Positions 39,615-49,767 of a stretch of 64,000 nt of DNA are shown piece by piece. The number at the start of each line of letters is the position of its first letter. Positions within the stretch are counted from its first letter, which is position 1. Both the position numbers and the translations under genes were made by a program. The stretch comes from Acidobacteriaceae bacterium (GTDB taxonomy: Bacteria; Acidobacteriota; Terriglobia; Bryobacterales; Bryobacteraceae): NCBI GenBank assembly GCA_019240405.1, contig JAFAYL010000024.1:1-64000 (forward strand). Direction: 5' to 3'. The notes beneath the pieces were generated by a model. The model did no database searches, was not told where the DNA came from, and worked only from the letters and a program-made list of their open reading frames with translations.

Positions 39615-40557
39615 GCGAAACGGTGGGTGCGGGCGGCGGGGAAGCGGAGTTCACGTCTTTGCGCATCTGCGTGACAGATTTGATCAAGCTCTCCACTTCA
39701 TTGCCGACGGGAACATATTCCATGGCGATGTAGCCTGCGTACGCTGCCTTGCCGATGGTTTTGTAAATCTCGTCCCAAGGCATTTTCCCGGTACCGGGAT
39801 CATGCCTGCCCGGCGCGTCGGCAACGTGAAAGACGGCTACATACGGCATCGCTTCGTTGATCGTTGAAATCGGATTTCCATTTTGAACGTATTCATGATA
39901 GATGTCGAACAACAAGCGGAAATGAGGATTGTCCACATCCTTGACCGCTTGCAAACCCTCCTTGCAACTCGTCAAATAATAGCCCTTGTGATCCACCTTG
40001 CTGTTGAGCGGTTCGAGAATCAGGGTCACGTTTGCCTCTGCCGCAAGGTCGGCGGCTCGTTTTCCACTCTCGACCATGCTGGCGTATTGCGCCTCGTGAC
40101 TCATGCCGGGCTGAAGGTTTCCGCTCATGACGATGATCTGCTGAATACCCAGTTTCTTGGCCCATGCGATCGAGTCCTTCACGTCATTCAGGAATCCATC
40201 GCGATGATCGGGGTTGACCATCGTGACAGGCCGCTTCGTCCAGTCATGCTGCCCGAGTAGCGCATCCATGGCTAGTCCGTACGATTGGGCGACACGTTTA
40301 TATCTGGCGACTTCAGCTTCGGACCACGCGAGGTGCTCGCTCACGAGTTCTGTTGACTGCACACCGGCATGGGCCGACTTTGCCAGCTTTTCTTCGAGCG
40401 TGCCTTTCAGCGTCCACAACATGACTGAGGAAGTGATACGCGCTTGCTTCGGCGGTGCTGCCGGCGCGGCTTGTTGCGATGCTTGCGCGAGAACGGCTTC
40501 CCTCGCTGCTCCTGCGAGCACCGCGATTCCTAAGAACGATCTTCTCGAATAATGCAT
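39607..40557 (-). CDS. Sugar phosphate isomerase/epimerase (hydroxypyruvate isomerase-like), Tat signal
   Basis: YSRRSFLGIAVLAGAA; LILEPLNSKVDHKGYYL, RLLFDIYHEYVQNG TIM-barrel motifs. Confidence 0.85.
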   Translation of the reverse strand: MHYSRRSFLGIAVLAGAAREAVLAQASQQAAPAAPPKQARITSSVMLWTLKGTLEEKLAKSAHAGVQSTELVSEHLAWSEAEVARYKRVAQSYGLAMDALLGQHDWTKRPVTMVNPDHRDGFLNDVKDSIAWAKKLGIQQIIVMSGNLQPGMSHEAQYASMVESGKRAADLAAEANVTLILEPLNSKVDHKGYYLTSCKEGLQAVKDVDNPHFRLLFDIYHEYVQNGNPISTINEAMPYVAVFHVADAPGRHDPGTGKMPWDEIYKTIGKAAYAGYIAMEYVPVGNEVESLIKSVTQMRKDVNSASPPPAPTVSPS

Positions 40558-40608
40558 GCGGACTTCTACGATCATAGAGGTTCTAGGATAAGTAAGGACG
40601 CGATTTTA

Positions 40609-42771
40609 ATGTCCGAGTTGCGCTACACCACGCCGCATGGAATTACAGTAGTGCGATCGGCTTCGAAGGCGCAGTACGCGCGAGGGCTTTCGCGACTTTT
40701 GAAGCAGCTCGATACAACACGGGGCGCTTATCTTTCATCCGGCTACGAGTATCCTGGGCGCTACTCGCGCTGGGATGTTGCCAGTGTCGCGCCGCCGATC
40801 GAGATCATCGGACGAAAGCGTGAGATAGAAATTCACGTATTGAATCAGCGCGGCGAGATTCTGTTGGCGTTGCTTGCCGGGGTGCTGCGCGATCACCCAC
40901 ATTGGGCGTCGTTTGAGCAGACTGAAACATTGTTAGTTGGCGAATTGAAGCCGCTTGCGGACCGGTTTCCCGAAGAGGAGCGCAGCAAGCAGCCCTCGGC
41001 GTTCTCTATTTTGCGATCGCTTATTCAAGAGTTCCGCCACCCTGAGGACTCACGGCTGGCTCTTGTTGGAGCATTCGGATACGATCTACTTCTCGAATTC
41101 GATCCGATCCAACTGCGCTTGCCGCGCGAATCTCAAAAGGATCTCCACTTGTTCCTCTGCGATGACATTTACTTCATGGATCGCAAGCGGGAGGTGATCG
41201 AGCATTTTCAATACGATTTCTCGGGCGCGTCAGGAAGTACGGCGGGACTTCCGCGAACATCGGCCAAGGAGGCGAAACCCAAGTCTTCGGGCAACTCAAG
41301 CGAAATTGTCTCGGATCACACGCCCGAGGAGTACATGGCGAAAGTGGAAACTGTGCGCGAAGGTATGCGGCAGGGCAACTATTACGAAGTTGTGCTGCGG
41401 CAGACGTTCAGCGCTCCGTACAGCGGCAGTCCATCCGAGCTTTTCAAGCGAATTCAGGAATTGAATCCAAGTCCATACCAATTCGTCATTCAAATGGGCG
41501 ATGAACAACTTGTTGGAGCATCCCCAGAAATGTTTGTTCGCGTAGAAGGCGAGCGGGTTGAGACGTGTCCGATTTCAGGAACGGCTCGCCGGTCCGGTGA
41601 CGCGCTGCTTGATGCGGAAAGCATCCGGGAGCTTCTGAATTCAACGAAAGAAGAATCTGAACTGACTATGTGCAGCGACGTGGACCGGAATGATAAGTCG
41701 CGCGTCTGCGTTCCCGGTTCGGTTCAAGTCATCGGACGCCGGCTGATTGAATCGTATGCAGCCCTGTTTCATACAGTCGATCACGTTACGGGGACTTTGA
41801 TGGACGGCTTCGATTCGCTTGATGCTTTTCTGACACACATGTGGGCGGTGACCGTAATCGGCGCGCCGAAAAAGGCAGCCGCGCAGGCGGTCGAAGATCT
41901 CGAAAAGGACACCCGCGGTTGGTACGGTGGCGCAGTGGGCATGATCAGCCTTAACGGCGATATCAATACCGGCATTCTTATTCGCACTGTTCATCTGAAA
42001 GACGGAATGGCGCGTTATCCGGCGGGAGCGACGCTGTTGTACGATTCAGACCCGGCATCCGAAGATCAAGAGTGCCGGTTAAAGGCGACGAGCTTTTTCC
42101 GGGCGCTGTCTCCTGAGATTCGTCCAGAAACAAGGCATCATGAAATGCGCCGCGTGGGCGAAGGGGTTCGAATGCTGCTAGTCGATAACGACGATTGCTT
42201 CATTCACACGCTTGCGAATTACGCGCGCCAAACAGGAGTGAGCGTATCGACATATCGCTCCAACGTGGCACTCGACGCGATTAGAAGCACGAACCCGGAT
42301 ATCGTGCTCATCTCGCCGGGACCGGCCCGGCCCTCTGATTTCGGAGTCCCGGATCTGGTCAAAGAACTCGTAAGACGCGGGATCCCAACGTTTGGCGTTT
42401 GCCTCGGTCTGCAAGGGGTTGTTGAAGCGTTCGGTGGTCAGCTCGACGTGCTCGGATACCCAATGCACGGCAAGCGATCGCTTGTGATCCACAACGGGCA
42501 GGGCGTGTTTCGCGGCTTGCCTTCACCATTTCGCGTGGGGCGCTATCACTCGCTGCATGCGAATCGCGACACCTTTCCTGCGTGTCTCGAAATCACGGCC
42601 GAGTCCGAGGACGGCATCGTTATGGGTATTCGTCACCGCGAACTGCCCCTTGAAGCCGTGCAATTCCATCCAGAATCCATCCTTACCCTCGAGCGCGACT
42701 GCGGACTTCAATTGATGGAGAACATGGTCGAGATTTACGCGAGCCAGGCAGTTGCGCTTCAGCGAAATTGA
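40609..42771 (+). CDS. Fused anthranilate synthase component I/II (TrpE-TrpG)
   Basis: Chorismate-binding SPEMFVRVEGERVETCPISGTARR, SELTMCSDVDRNDKSRVC; C-terminal GATase GVCLGLQGVVEAFGG, AVQFHPES. Confidence 0.92.
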   Translation: MSELRYTTPHGITVVRSASKAQYARGLSRLLKQLDTTRGAYLSSGYEYPGRYSRWDVASVAPPIEIIGRKREIEIHVLNQRGEILLALLAGVLRDHPHWASFEQTETLLVGELKPLADRFPEEERSKQPSAFSILRSLIQEFRHPEDSRLALVGAFGYDLLLEFDPIQLRLPRESQKDLHLFLCDDIYFMDRKREVIEHFQYDFSGASGSTAGLPRTSAKEAKPKSSGNSSEIVSDHTPEEYMAKVETVREGMRQGNYYEVVLRQTFSAPYSGSPSELFKRIQELNPSPYQFVIQMGDEQLVGASPEMFVRVEGERVETCPISGTARRSGDALLDAESIRELLNSTKEESELTMCSDVDRNDKSRVCVPGSVQVIGRRLIESYAALFHTVDHVTGTLMDGFDSLDAFLTHMWAVTVIGAPKKAAAQAVEDLEKDTRGWYGGAVGMISLNGDINTGILIRTVHLKDGMARYPAGATLLYDSDPASEDQECRLKATSFFRALSPEIRPETRHHEMRRVGEGVRMLLVDNDDCFIHTLANYARQTGVSVSTYRSNVALDAIRSTNPDIVLISPGPARPSDFGVPDLVKELVRRGIPTFGVCLGLQGVVEAFGGQLDVLGYPMHGKRSLVIHNGQGVFRGLPSPFRVGRYHSLHANRDTFPACLEITAESEDGIVMGIRHRELPLEAVQFHPESILTLERDCGLQLMENMVEIYASQAVALQRN

Positions 42772-42777
42772 TAAGCT

Positions 42778-44112
42778 TTGTCATCGCAGCCTGATGTTGC
42801 GGTAATCGGCGGTGGTCTCGCGGGTCTTTCTGCGGCGCTCGCAATCGGATCGGCTGGGTATGCGGTCACGGTCTTTGAAGCGCGAGCGTTTCTGGGCGGC
42901 CGCGCGACGTCTTATCCGCTGAATGCCGCTGACGACGACAGTCCGACCATTGATAACTGCCAGCACGTTCTACTCCGGTGCTGCACGAACCTGATGGACT
43001 TCTACAAACGGCTCGAGGTGGAAGATCGCATTCAGTTCGATCGCGAGTTCTATTGGATCGAGCCTGGCGGCCGTGTTTCGACAATGCGGCACGGCCTTTT
43101 GCCTGCGCCGCTACATTTCGCTGGCTCGTTCGCTCGTCTGCACTTTCTCGGAGCGGCAGACAAAATCAGCGTCGTACGGGGCCTGCTCGCCGTTCAGCGC
43201 GAGTTCCGAAAGCGGGCAGGGCTTGAAGAGATGAGCATGCTCGATTGGCTGCGGGAGAAGAAACAAACGCCTGTAGCGATTGATCGGTTTTGGCGCCAGG
43301 TGCTGGTCAGCGCGGTGAATGAAGATTTGGGGCGCATGGCGGCTGTTCATGGATTGCAGGTTTTCTATCTTGGTTTCCTCTCGCATGCCGATTCGTACGA
43401 GATGGGCGTCCCAAGGGTGCCGCTTGCGGAGCTCTATTCCGAAAACGCCTGGACGAAGTATCCGCGCATCAACATTGTGCATCGGGCGCCTGTGACAAAC
43501 CTGCGAATCGAAGACCAGAAGATTTCTGAGTTGATTGCTAATGGTGAACCAGTTAAGGCTTCGCGCTATGTTCTTGCGATTCCCTTTGAGCGGATAGCGA
43601 CCATTGCGCCGGAGTTGCGCATTGACGTTTCGCAGTTCACGCACTCCCCGATCACCGGGATTCACCTTTGGTTCGATAGACCGGTCACGGATCTACCGCA
43701 CGCCACGCTACTCGACCGTACCATTCAGTGGATGTTCAACAAGCGCGAAGGCAAGCAGATCCAATTGGTCGTGAGCGCGTCGCGGAGCATGGTCGAGATG
43801 AGCCGCGCCGAGATCATTGAGCTTGCGCTGAAGGAGCTGAAAGAATTTTTTCCCACAGCGGCGGAGGCGCGACTCGAGCGTGCCCACGTAGTGAAAGAAG
43901 TGCGGGCCACATTTTCAGCCGCCCCCGGAATCGAAGATCAGCGGCCGGCCAGTTCGACAACCGTTTCCAACTTGTTTCTAGCCGGCGACTGGACGCGCTC
44001 GGGATGGCCTGCCACGATGGAAGGCGCGGTGCGCAGCGGCTATCTGGCTGCGGAAGCAGTGCTCGGTTCCTTTGGTCACCCGCAACGATTTCTTTTGCCG
44101 GATGTCGCCTGA
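42778..44112 (+). CDS. hpnE: Hydroxysqualene dehydroxylase / squalene-associated FAD desaturase
   Basis: DVAVIGGGLAGLSAALAIGSAGYAVTVFEARAFLGGRATS...IDNCQHVLLRCCTNL; LFLAGDWTRSGWPATMEGAVRSG; TTG start. Confidence 0.88.
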   Translation: MSSQPDVAVIGGGLAGLSAALAIGSAGYAVTVFEARAFLGGRATSYPLNAADDDSPTIDNCQHVLLRCCTNLMDFYKRLEVEDRIQFDREFYWIEPGGRVSTMRHGLLPAPLHFAGSFARLHFLGAADKISVVRGLLAVQREFRKRAGLEEMSMLDWLREKKQTPVAIDRFWRQVLVSAVNEDLGRMAAVHGLQVFYLGFLSHADSYEMGVPRVPLAELYSENAWTKYPRINIVHRAPVTNLRIEDQKISELIANGEPVKASRYVLAIPFERIATIAPELRIDVSQFTHSPITGIHLWFDRPVTDLPHATLLDRTIQWMFNKREGKQIQLVVSASRSMVEMSRAEIIELALKELKEFFPTAAEARLERAHVVKEVRATFSAAPGIEDQRPASSTTVSNLFLAGDWTRSGWPATMEGAVRSGYLAAEAVLGSFGHPQRFLLPDVA

Positions 44113-44118
44113 AGCGCT

Positions 44119-45924
44119 TTAACGCTGATTTGCTTTGAGGACTTTCTTCCGTAGCCGGATGGATTGCGGAGTCACTTCGACGAGCTCATCTTCGCGAATG
44201 AACTCGATGGCCTGCTCCAGGTTCAACAGTCTGGGTGGAACGAGCCGGATCGCTTCGTCTGATGTCGAAGCTCGCATGTTCGTCAATTTTTTCTCCTTAA
44301 CGATGTTCACGTCGAGATCGCTATCGCGCGCGTTTTCACCGACGATCATTCCCTCGTATACTTCCGTCCCAGGCGAGATAAAAATGACACCGCGTTCTTG
44401 CAGATTATAAATGGCATAACTCGTGGCAACGCCGGGCCGATCTGCGACGAGCGAACCCGTCGGCCGCATTGCGATTTCGCCTTGCCATTCTATGTAGCCG
44501 TGAAATAGCGAATTCATGATCGCTGTGCCCTTAGTATCTGTCAGCAGCTCACTGCGCAAGCCGATCAATCCGCGAGAGGGCACGTGAAACTCCAGCCGCA
44601 CCCGGCCAGAGCCATGATTGATCATTTTGGTCATCTTGCCTTTGCGCGCGCCCATCTGCTCGATGACCACTCCGATAAACTCTTCCGGGCAATCGATGAC
44701 CAGCAGTTCGACCGGCTCATGAAGCGCGCCGTTGATCGTGCGAGTAAGAATTTCCGGCTTGCCTACTTGGAGTTCGTAGCCCTCGCGGCGCATCATTTCG
44801 ATGAGAATTGCCAGTTGCAGTTCGCCGCGGCCCATCACTTTGAAAGTTTCCGGGCCGCCGGCCTCCTCAACGCGAATCGAGACGTTTGTCAGGAGCTCCT
44901 TATCCAGACGATCTCGAAGATTTCGCGAAGTGACGAACTGGCCTTCACGGCCCGCAAAAGGCGAATTGTTCACCGTGAACGTCATCGCGATGGTCGGTTC
45001 ATCGATCTGAATGTTGGGCAGAGCTTTCGGAGTCTCCGCATGCGTCACTGTTTCGCCGATCGTGATTCCCTCGACCCCGGCAATTGCGAGCACATCTCCG
45101 GGCTGCCCGACCGTTTCGTCAACGCGCTTCAGACCCTCGAACGAATAGAGCTTCGTGATGCGCGTCTTCTGAAGTGATCCATCGAGCTTGACAATACCTA
45201 CTTCATCACCATGGCGCAACGTGCCATTGAAAACGCGTCCAACGGCGAGGCGGCCAAGATAATCGCTGTAATCCAAATTCGCGACCAGCAGTTGCAGGGT
45301 GGCTTCGGGATCGCCCTTTGGAGCGGGGATGTGCTTCACAATGGTTTCAAACAAAGGCGCGAGATTGTCGCCATTTCCGTTAGGATCGAGCTTGGCAATG
45401 CCCGCCTTTGCGTTCGTATAGATCACCGGGAAATCGAGCTGATCTTCGGTAGCGTCGAGATCAATGAAAAGATCGTAAACCTCATTCAGCACTTCCTGAA
45501 TGCGCGCATCGGGACGGTCAATCTTGTTAATAACGAGAACAGGCGGAAGGTGGGCTTCGAGTGCTTTCATCAGCACATAACGGGTTTGAGGGAGCGGCCC
45601 TTCGCTGGCATCGACCAGCAGCATCACGCCATCGACGATCTTCAGGGCGCGTTCGACTTCGCCGCCAAAATCACTGTGGCCGGGCGTATCGACAATGTTA
45701 ATTTTTGTTCCTCGATAACGAACGCCCGTGTTTTTCGCGAGAATCGTAATGCCGCGTTCGCGCTCTAGTTCGTTTGAATCCATCATGCGTTCCATGACTT
45801 CTTCGTTAGCTCGAAATAAACCGCTCTGACGGAGCATGGCATCGACGAGCGTGGTTTTTCCGTGATCAACGTGCGCGATGATCGCTACATTACGCGTGTT
45901 GATGGTTCCATTCTCGACACCCAT
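44119..45924 (-). CDS. typA: Translational GTPase TypA/BipA
   Basis: [47 protein letters not shown]. Real start MGVENG or MGLRMG (45924/45936), not 46131. Confidence 0.95.
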   Translation of the reverse strand: MGVENGTINTRNVAIIAHVDHGKTTLVDAMLRQSGLFRANEEVMERMMDSNELERERGITILAKNTGVRYRGTKINIVDTPGHSDFGGEVERALKIVDGVMLLVDASEGPLPQTRYVLMKALEAHLPPVLVINKIDRPDARIQEVLNEVYDLFIDLDATEDQLDFPVIYTNAKAGIAKLDPNGNGDNLAPLFETIVKHIPAPKGDPEATLQLLVANLDYSDYLGRLAVGRVFNGTLRHGDEVGIVKLDGSLQKTRITKLYSFEGLKRVDETVGQPGDVLAIAGVEGITIGETVTHAETPKALPNIQIDEPTIAMTFTVNNSPFAGREGQFVTSRNLRDRLDKELLTNVSIRVEEAGGPETFKVMGRGELQLAILIEMMRREGYELQVGKPEILTRTINGALHEPVELLVIDCPEEFIGVVIEQMGARKGKMTKMINHGSGRVRLEFHVPSRGLIGLRSELLTDTKGTAIMNSLFHGYIEWQGEIAMRPTGSLVADRPGVATSYAIYNLQERGVIFISPGTEVYEGMIVGENARDSDLDVNIVKEKKLTNMRASTSDEAIRLVPPRLLNLEQAIEFIREDELVEVTPQSIRLRKKVLKANQR

Positions 45925-45957
45925 CCGTAAGCCCATCGTCTCACGCAGAGCGGCTAT

Positions 45958-46597
45958 GCGTCGATTCGCAGACCACGAACCCCAATGGTCTGCGCCACCG
46001 ATTCTTAGGCGGCGTTTTCGACGGCGATGATGCGCTGTGGAGTGACGGTGATGCGATGTTCGGGACTTTCCAGGTGTATGTTTTGTAGAACCTGGTTGTC
46101 GACTTTGGCCTGCGGGAGCAAAATATCCCATCGGTGGGTGTCCTGCTTGCGTTGTTCGATGGCTTGTTTGAGAGCAAGCTCACCGTTCTTGCGACGCTGC
46201 GATTCGAAGCCAATTTCCTGCTTACACTTTTCGGCTCTGAGCTTTACGAGGTCGTTGAGGCAGCGGTGGAAGGCGCGATCGTTCGTGGTCTGGTAGCGGA
46301 GGAATAGCGCGAAGTTTTTGTCATCGGCTTCGGCCAAAGCGGCATTCTGCAATCGAAGAGCGCGGCGGGTGAGCCAGTGATGTTCGGCCATTTTGTCGAC
46401 CAAAATAGTTTCGGTCGGAGTGGCGGGCTGGTGCTCGTTGTGGAGCGCGGCTTTGAGTTCGTCGAATTCTCGTTGGGATTCGCAGGGAAGGACGGAAAAG
46501 CGGCCGCAGAAACCCCACTGAAAATTGTTGCGCGAGGAAATGGCTTTCCCTCCGGGCGTTTTGGGACCCGAGGAATGTTGCACATTGGCGCGATTCG
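45958..46597 (-). repeat. Dispersed repeat block, copy 2 (gene body plus 3' hairpin)
   Basis: Near-identical to 12931-13496; carries 75 bp absent from copy 1 and lacks copy 1's N-terminus. Confidence 0.88.
45968..45993. other. Conserved hairpin GCAGACCA-N10-TGGTCTGC, copy 2
   Basis: Perfect 8-bp stem, between repeat gene copy 2 and typA. Confidence 0.8.
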
Positions 46598-46640
46598 GCG
46601 ATAGGAGATAGAGGCGTTCAAAACTGCCCTTTCGCTCCAT
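46005..46640 (-). CDS. Dispersed-family small protein, copy 2 (5' end altered)
   Basis: ...[29 protein letters not shown]...; matches copy 1 but canonical MSTPAQITA N-terminus replaced by [15 protein letters not shown]. Confidence 0.65.
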   Translation of the reverse strand: MERKGSFERLYLLSPNRANVQHSSGPKTPGGKAISSRNNFQWGFCGRFSVLPCESQREFDELKAALHNEHQPATPTETILVDKMAEHHWLTRRALRLQNAALAEADDKNFALFLRYQTTNDRAFHRCLNDLVKLRAEKCKQEIGFESQRRKNGELALKQAIEQRKQDTHRWDILLPQAKVDNQVLQNIHLESPEHRITVTPQRIIAVENAA

Positions 46641-46752
46641 CTACGCGTTTTGTTGAGATGTTATTTGTAAATTCTACTCAGATCGTGCAGTGCTTATAAA
46701 TGTAGGCGCATTTTAATACAGAGAACTGGCTGCGGTATAATTCTCACACGCA

Positions 46753-48315
46753 TTGAGCACTGCTTTCTACCGAGAGCTGAGGCACCGGTTTGCTCTAGGT
46801 ACCTTATGGCTACGCATTTGTGTGTGTGCTCAGTCAGCGGAGCGCTGGTTGTGGCTTCGTATCCGAAAGAATCCGTTCCGCGCTCTGCTTTCAGTAATCT
46901 TCGTTTTTCTTGGCTGGTACGTGTTTACGGAAGCGAGACGTGACGTGATCATCATTGAGGTGATCAGTGTGCCAAAGAAGTACGAAGAACTGGGCTTCAC
47001 GTCGGCTGTCATGACGCTGAGAGTCGTTGAACAGCTCCAGCAACTAGAACAGGCCGTTGAGAGTAGATCCACGAAAGATCGCTTAGCGCAGAACGCCGAT
47101 ATCGATGTACCTGATATCGAGGTGCCGGAAACGAAGCTCTCCTTGAAGACAATCGTGCAGCTCGTCCAGCAGGCTCTGCACGATGAGCCGCAGCACGTCC
47201 GCGGCGAGATTACCCGGCCGTGGGAGCAGAATGACTACGCAACCACAGATTCGGTTATCGTCTCGTATCACATTTATAAGGGCTCAGAATTCTTGCGGGC
47301 TGACGAAGAAGAATTTCATACTCAAGTGCCCGAAAAAGTCGTGCAGCAATATGCACAAGGCTTGTTGAAGAGATTAAATCCGTACCTTTGGGTTGTCTAC
47401 TTGCGATCGAATAGGAACGATCGTGCGGCGGCTTGGAGAGAGTGTCAATCAATAATCACCTCCACGTCGGATAGCCACTTGCTTGCGAAAGCCTACTCGT
47501 TCCTTGGCCTCATGCTCGCCGATGAGGGGAAGCGTGACGAAGCCATCGAGAAATACCGCAAGGCCATTGATCTCGACCCGAAACTTCTAATGGCATACAA
47601 CAACTGGGGCCTCGTACTCGCCGATCAGGGGAAGCGTGACGAAGCCATCGGGAAATACCGCAAGGCCATTGATCTCGACCCGAAATTTCCTCTGACGTAC
47701 AACAACTGGGGCCTCGTACTCGCCGATCAGGGGAAGCGTGACGAAGCCATCGAGAAATACCGCAAAGCCATTGATCTTGACCCGAAACTTCCGCTGGTGT
47801 ACAACAACTGGGGCATCGTACTTGCCGATCAGGGGAAGCGTGACGAAGCCATCGAGAAATACCGCAAGGCCATTGATCTCGACCCGAAATATGCTGCGGC
47901 GTACTACAACTGGGGCAACGTGCTCAAGGAGCAAGGCAAGCGTGACGAAGCCATCGAGAAATACCGCAAGGCCATTGATCTCGACCCGAAATTTCCTCTG
48001 GCGTACAATAACTGGGGCATCGTGCTCGCCGATCAGGGCAAGCGTGACGAAGCCATCGAGAAATACCGCAAGGCCATTGATCTCGACCCGAAATTTCCTC
48101 TGGCGTACTACAACTGGGGCCTCGTGCTCAAGGAGCAAGGCAAGCGTGACGAAGCCATCAAGAAATACCGCAAGGCCATTGATCTCGACCCGAAATATGC
48201 TGCGGCGTACTACAACTGGGGCCTCGTGCTCAAGGAGCAAGGCAAGCGTGACGAAGCCATCGAGAAATACCGCAAGGCTAAGGAAATTGATTCCGGGATT
48301 CGCATACCTGAGTAA
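46753..48315 (+). CDS. Membrane-anchored TPR protein with a near-perfect 34-aa tandem array
   Basis: N-terminal TM (LLSVIFVFLGWYVF), then eight GKRDEAIEKYRKAIDLDP units of 102 bp. Confidence 0.85.
   Translation: MSTAFYRELRHRFALGTLWLRICVCAQSAERWLWLRIRKNPFRALLSVIFVFLGWYVFTEARRDVIIIEVISVPKKYEELGFTSAVMTLRVVEQLQQLEQAVESRSTKDRLAQNADIDVPDIEVPETKLSLKTIVQLVQQALHDEPQHVRGEITRPWEQNDYATTDSVIVSYHIYKGSEFLRADEEEFHTQVPEKVVQQYAQGLLKRLNPYLWVVYLRSNRNDRAAAWRECQSIITSTSDSHLLAKAYSFLGLMLADEGKRDEAIEKYRKAIDLDPKLLMAYNNWGLVLADQGKRDEAIGKYRKAIDLDPKFPLTYNNWGLVLADQGKRDEAIEKYRKAIDLDPKLPLVYNNWGIVLADQGKRDEAIEKYRKAIDLDPKYAAAYYNWGNVLKEQGKRDEAIEKYRKAIDLDPKFPLAYNNWGIVLADQGKRDEAIEKYRKAIDLDPKFPLAYYNWGLVLKEQGKRDEAIKKYRKAIDLDPKYAAAYYNWGLVLKEQGKRDEAIEKYRKAKEIDSGIRIPE
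47528..48280 (+). repeat. 102-bp tandem repeat array (8 units) inside the TPR gene
   Basis: Recurring GGGAAGCGTGACGAAGCCATCGAGAAATACCGCAAGGCCATTGATCTCGACCCGAAA. Confidence 0.92.
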
Positions 48316-48714
48316 ACCGCCTGCCTGAATGACAACGCAAATTCATGCCGTGGCGGCAATGCTGTCAGGTCCCTCCAGACCGATTTCACGTTCCTGACAA
48401 ACCCACCAATTCCCCTAACTTCACCCAATGCCGCCGATGCGGGATCTTCTAACCACCCGCAATCTCTCTCACGAAGGCGAAAGCTTTGCGATTCTACCTT
48501 TCGAGAGAATTAGATCGTACCTTTGTTTAAGGCCAAATGAAATAGCCGCGTGAACGTTTGCCCCAGCCAGTGAGCCAACTTCCGAATAAGCGCCTAAACG
48601 GTGGGCAATTCGAAGAGACCGGGTCTGGTTGTGCTATAGGCGACGGTCCCTCATTCGGGACTGAATTTCGGGACTGGCGAGCCATTGATGCTATGGCATT
48701 TCGAAACTGGCCAG

Positions 48715-49100
48715 AACTTACTCCTTATGAGACAAGCAAGCAAATATAATCCAATGATGACCACTGGACATATGCGGAATGTGGTTCGCCGCAGCCTCGC
48801 TGTGCTGATGCTCGTCGGCACACCAATGGGCTGGGGCAGAGAAAAGATAGACCCTCCGTGCGAACGTGCAGCGCTGATAGACGTTTCGAACGTAGGCCGT
48901 CCCATGGACCACTGGTTCGTGATGCAAACAGAATGCTGCAACTGCACAATCCAAAACTGGCGGTTATTCTCTGGATTCAATCGGTGGGGTGAACGAAGTA
49001 CAAATCAAAGACCAGACCGCGATTATACGGGTAGGGAAAAAGACGGCAAAAGCCCGCATCCTGAGAGCCGAACAAAGAGAGGGCTATAACGCCTCCTTGT
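48715..49100 (+). pseudogene. Possible frameshifted small secreted protein
   Basis: MRNVVRRSLAVLMLVGTPMGWG... in one frame; VNEVQIKDQTAIIRVGKKTAKARILRAEQREGYNASL* continues in another. Confidence 0.35.
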
Positions 49101-49107
49101 AATCGCC

Positions 49108-49672
49108 TTGGACCCGCAGGCGAATTACTACAGAACGAGCGATCCGACATCGTTGCCAGAAGGCTGGGTCATCGATTACTGGGTGGCAGTGCTACGGCAA
49201 CGGGAACTGCTCTTCCATCCAGTTGCACGAAGGCGACTCGATTCAGGTCGCTCGCGAGGCATTCGGATGGAGCTGCGGATATGTAGTCAGTGCGAATGGC
49301 GCGGGTGCCGAGTGGATTCGCAGTAGCGAGATCGCGCCGGTCAAGGCGGATTCCGATCCACCTCTGAGAGCCTGGTTTGGGACTTGGCAAGGAGGCGAGG
49401 ACTTGGTTCACATCCAAGCCTCAAAGACGGTCGGGTGGCTAGCGCTGGATGGAACAGCAGCTTGGGACGGCCTCAACGGCATTCAGCACTTCGGCAACCT
49501 GGAGGGCGAAGCCAAGCCGACCGGCAACAAGCTGCATTACACCCGAGGCCAAGGAGAATGGGCCTGCGCCGTTGACATGACACTCCTGGGCGATTACATC
49601 CTCGCTAGCGACAACGATAAGTGCGGTGGAATGAACGCGCGCTTCGGTGGCGTCTGGCGGCGAAAGAAGTAG
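49108..49672 (+). pseudogene. Hypothetical protein, probable frameshift
   Basis: Frame A: NYYRTSDPTSLPEGWVIDYW; frame B resumes CYGNGNCSSIQLHEGDSIQVAREAFGWSCGYV...GGVWRRKK*. Confidence 0.45.
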
Positions 49673-49767
49673 TTCGCAACATCGGTGCCCTGGCTTCAAT
49701 TGCGAGTGCGTGGGAAAGGCACATTGTTTCGGTTTTAGCCCTAGCGGGCGGCATTGTCACCCCTCGA

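Noticed and set aside
44119-46131. TypA starting at 46131
   Set aside because: The extra 66-69 residues derive from out-of-frame repeat DNA; homology begins at [25 protein letters not shown].
47587-48240. Minus-strand ORF and plus-frame-3 ORF (47738-48328) across the TPR array
   Set aside because: A 102-bp repeat is divisible by three, so any frame open in one unit stays open through the whole array; only the TPR frame has a recognisable fold.
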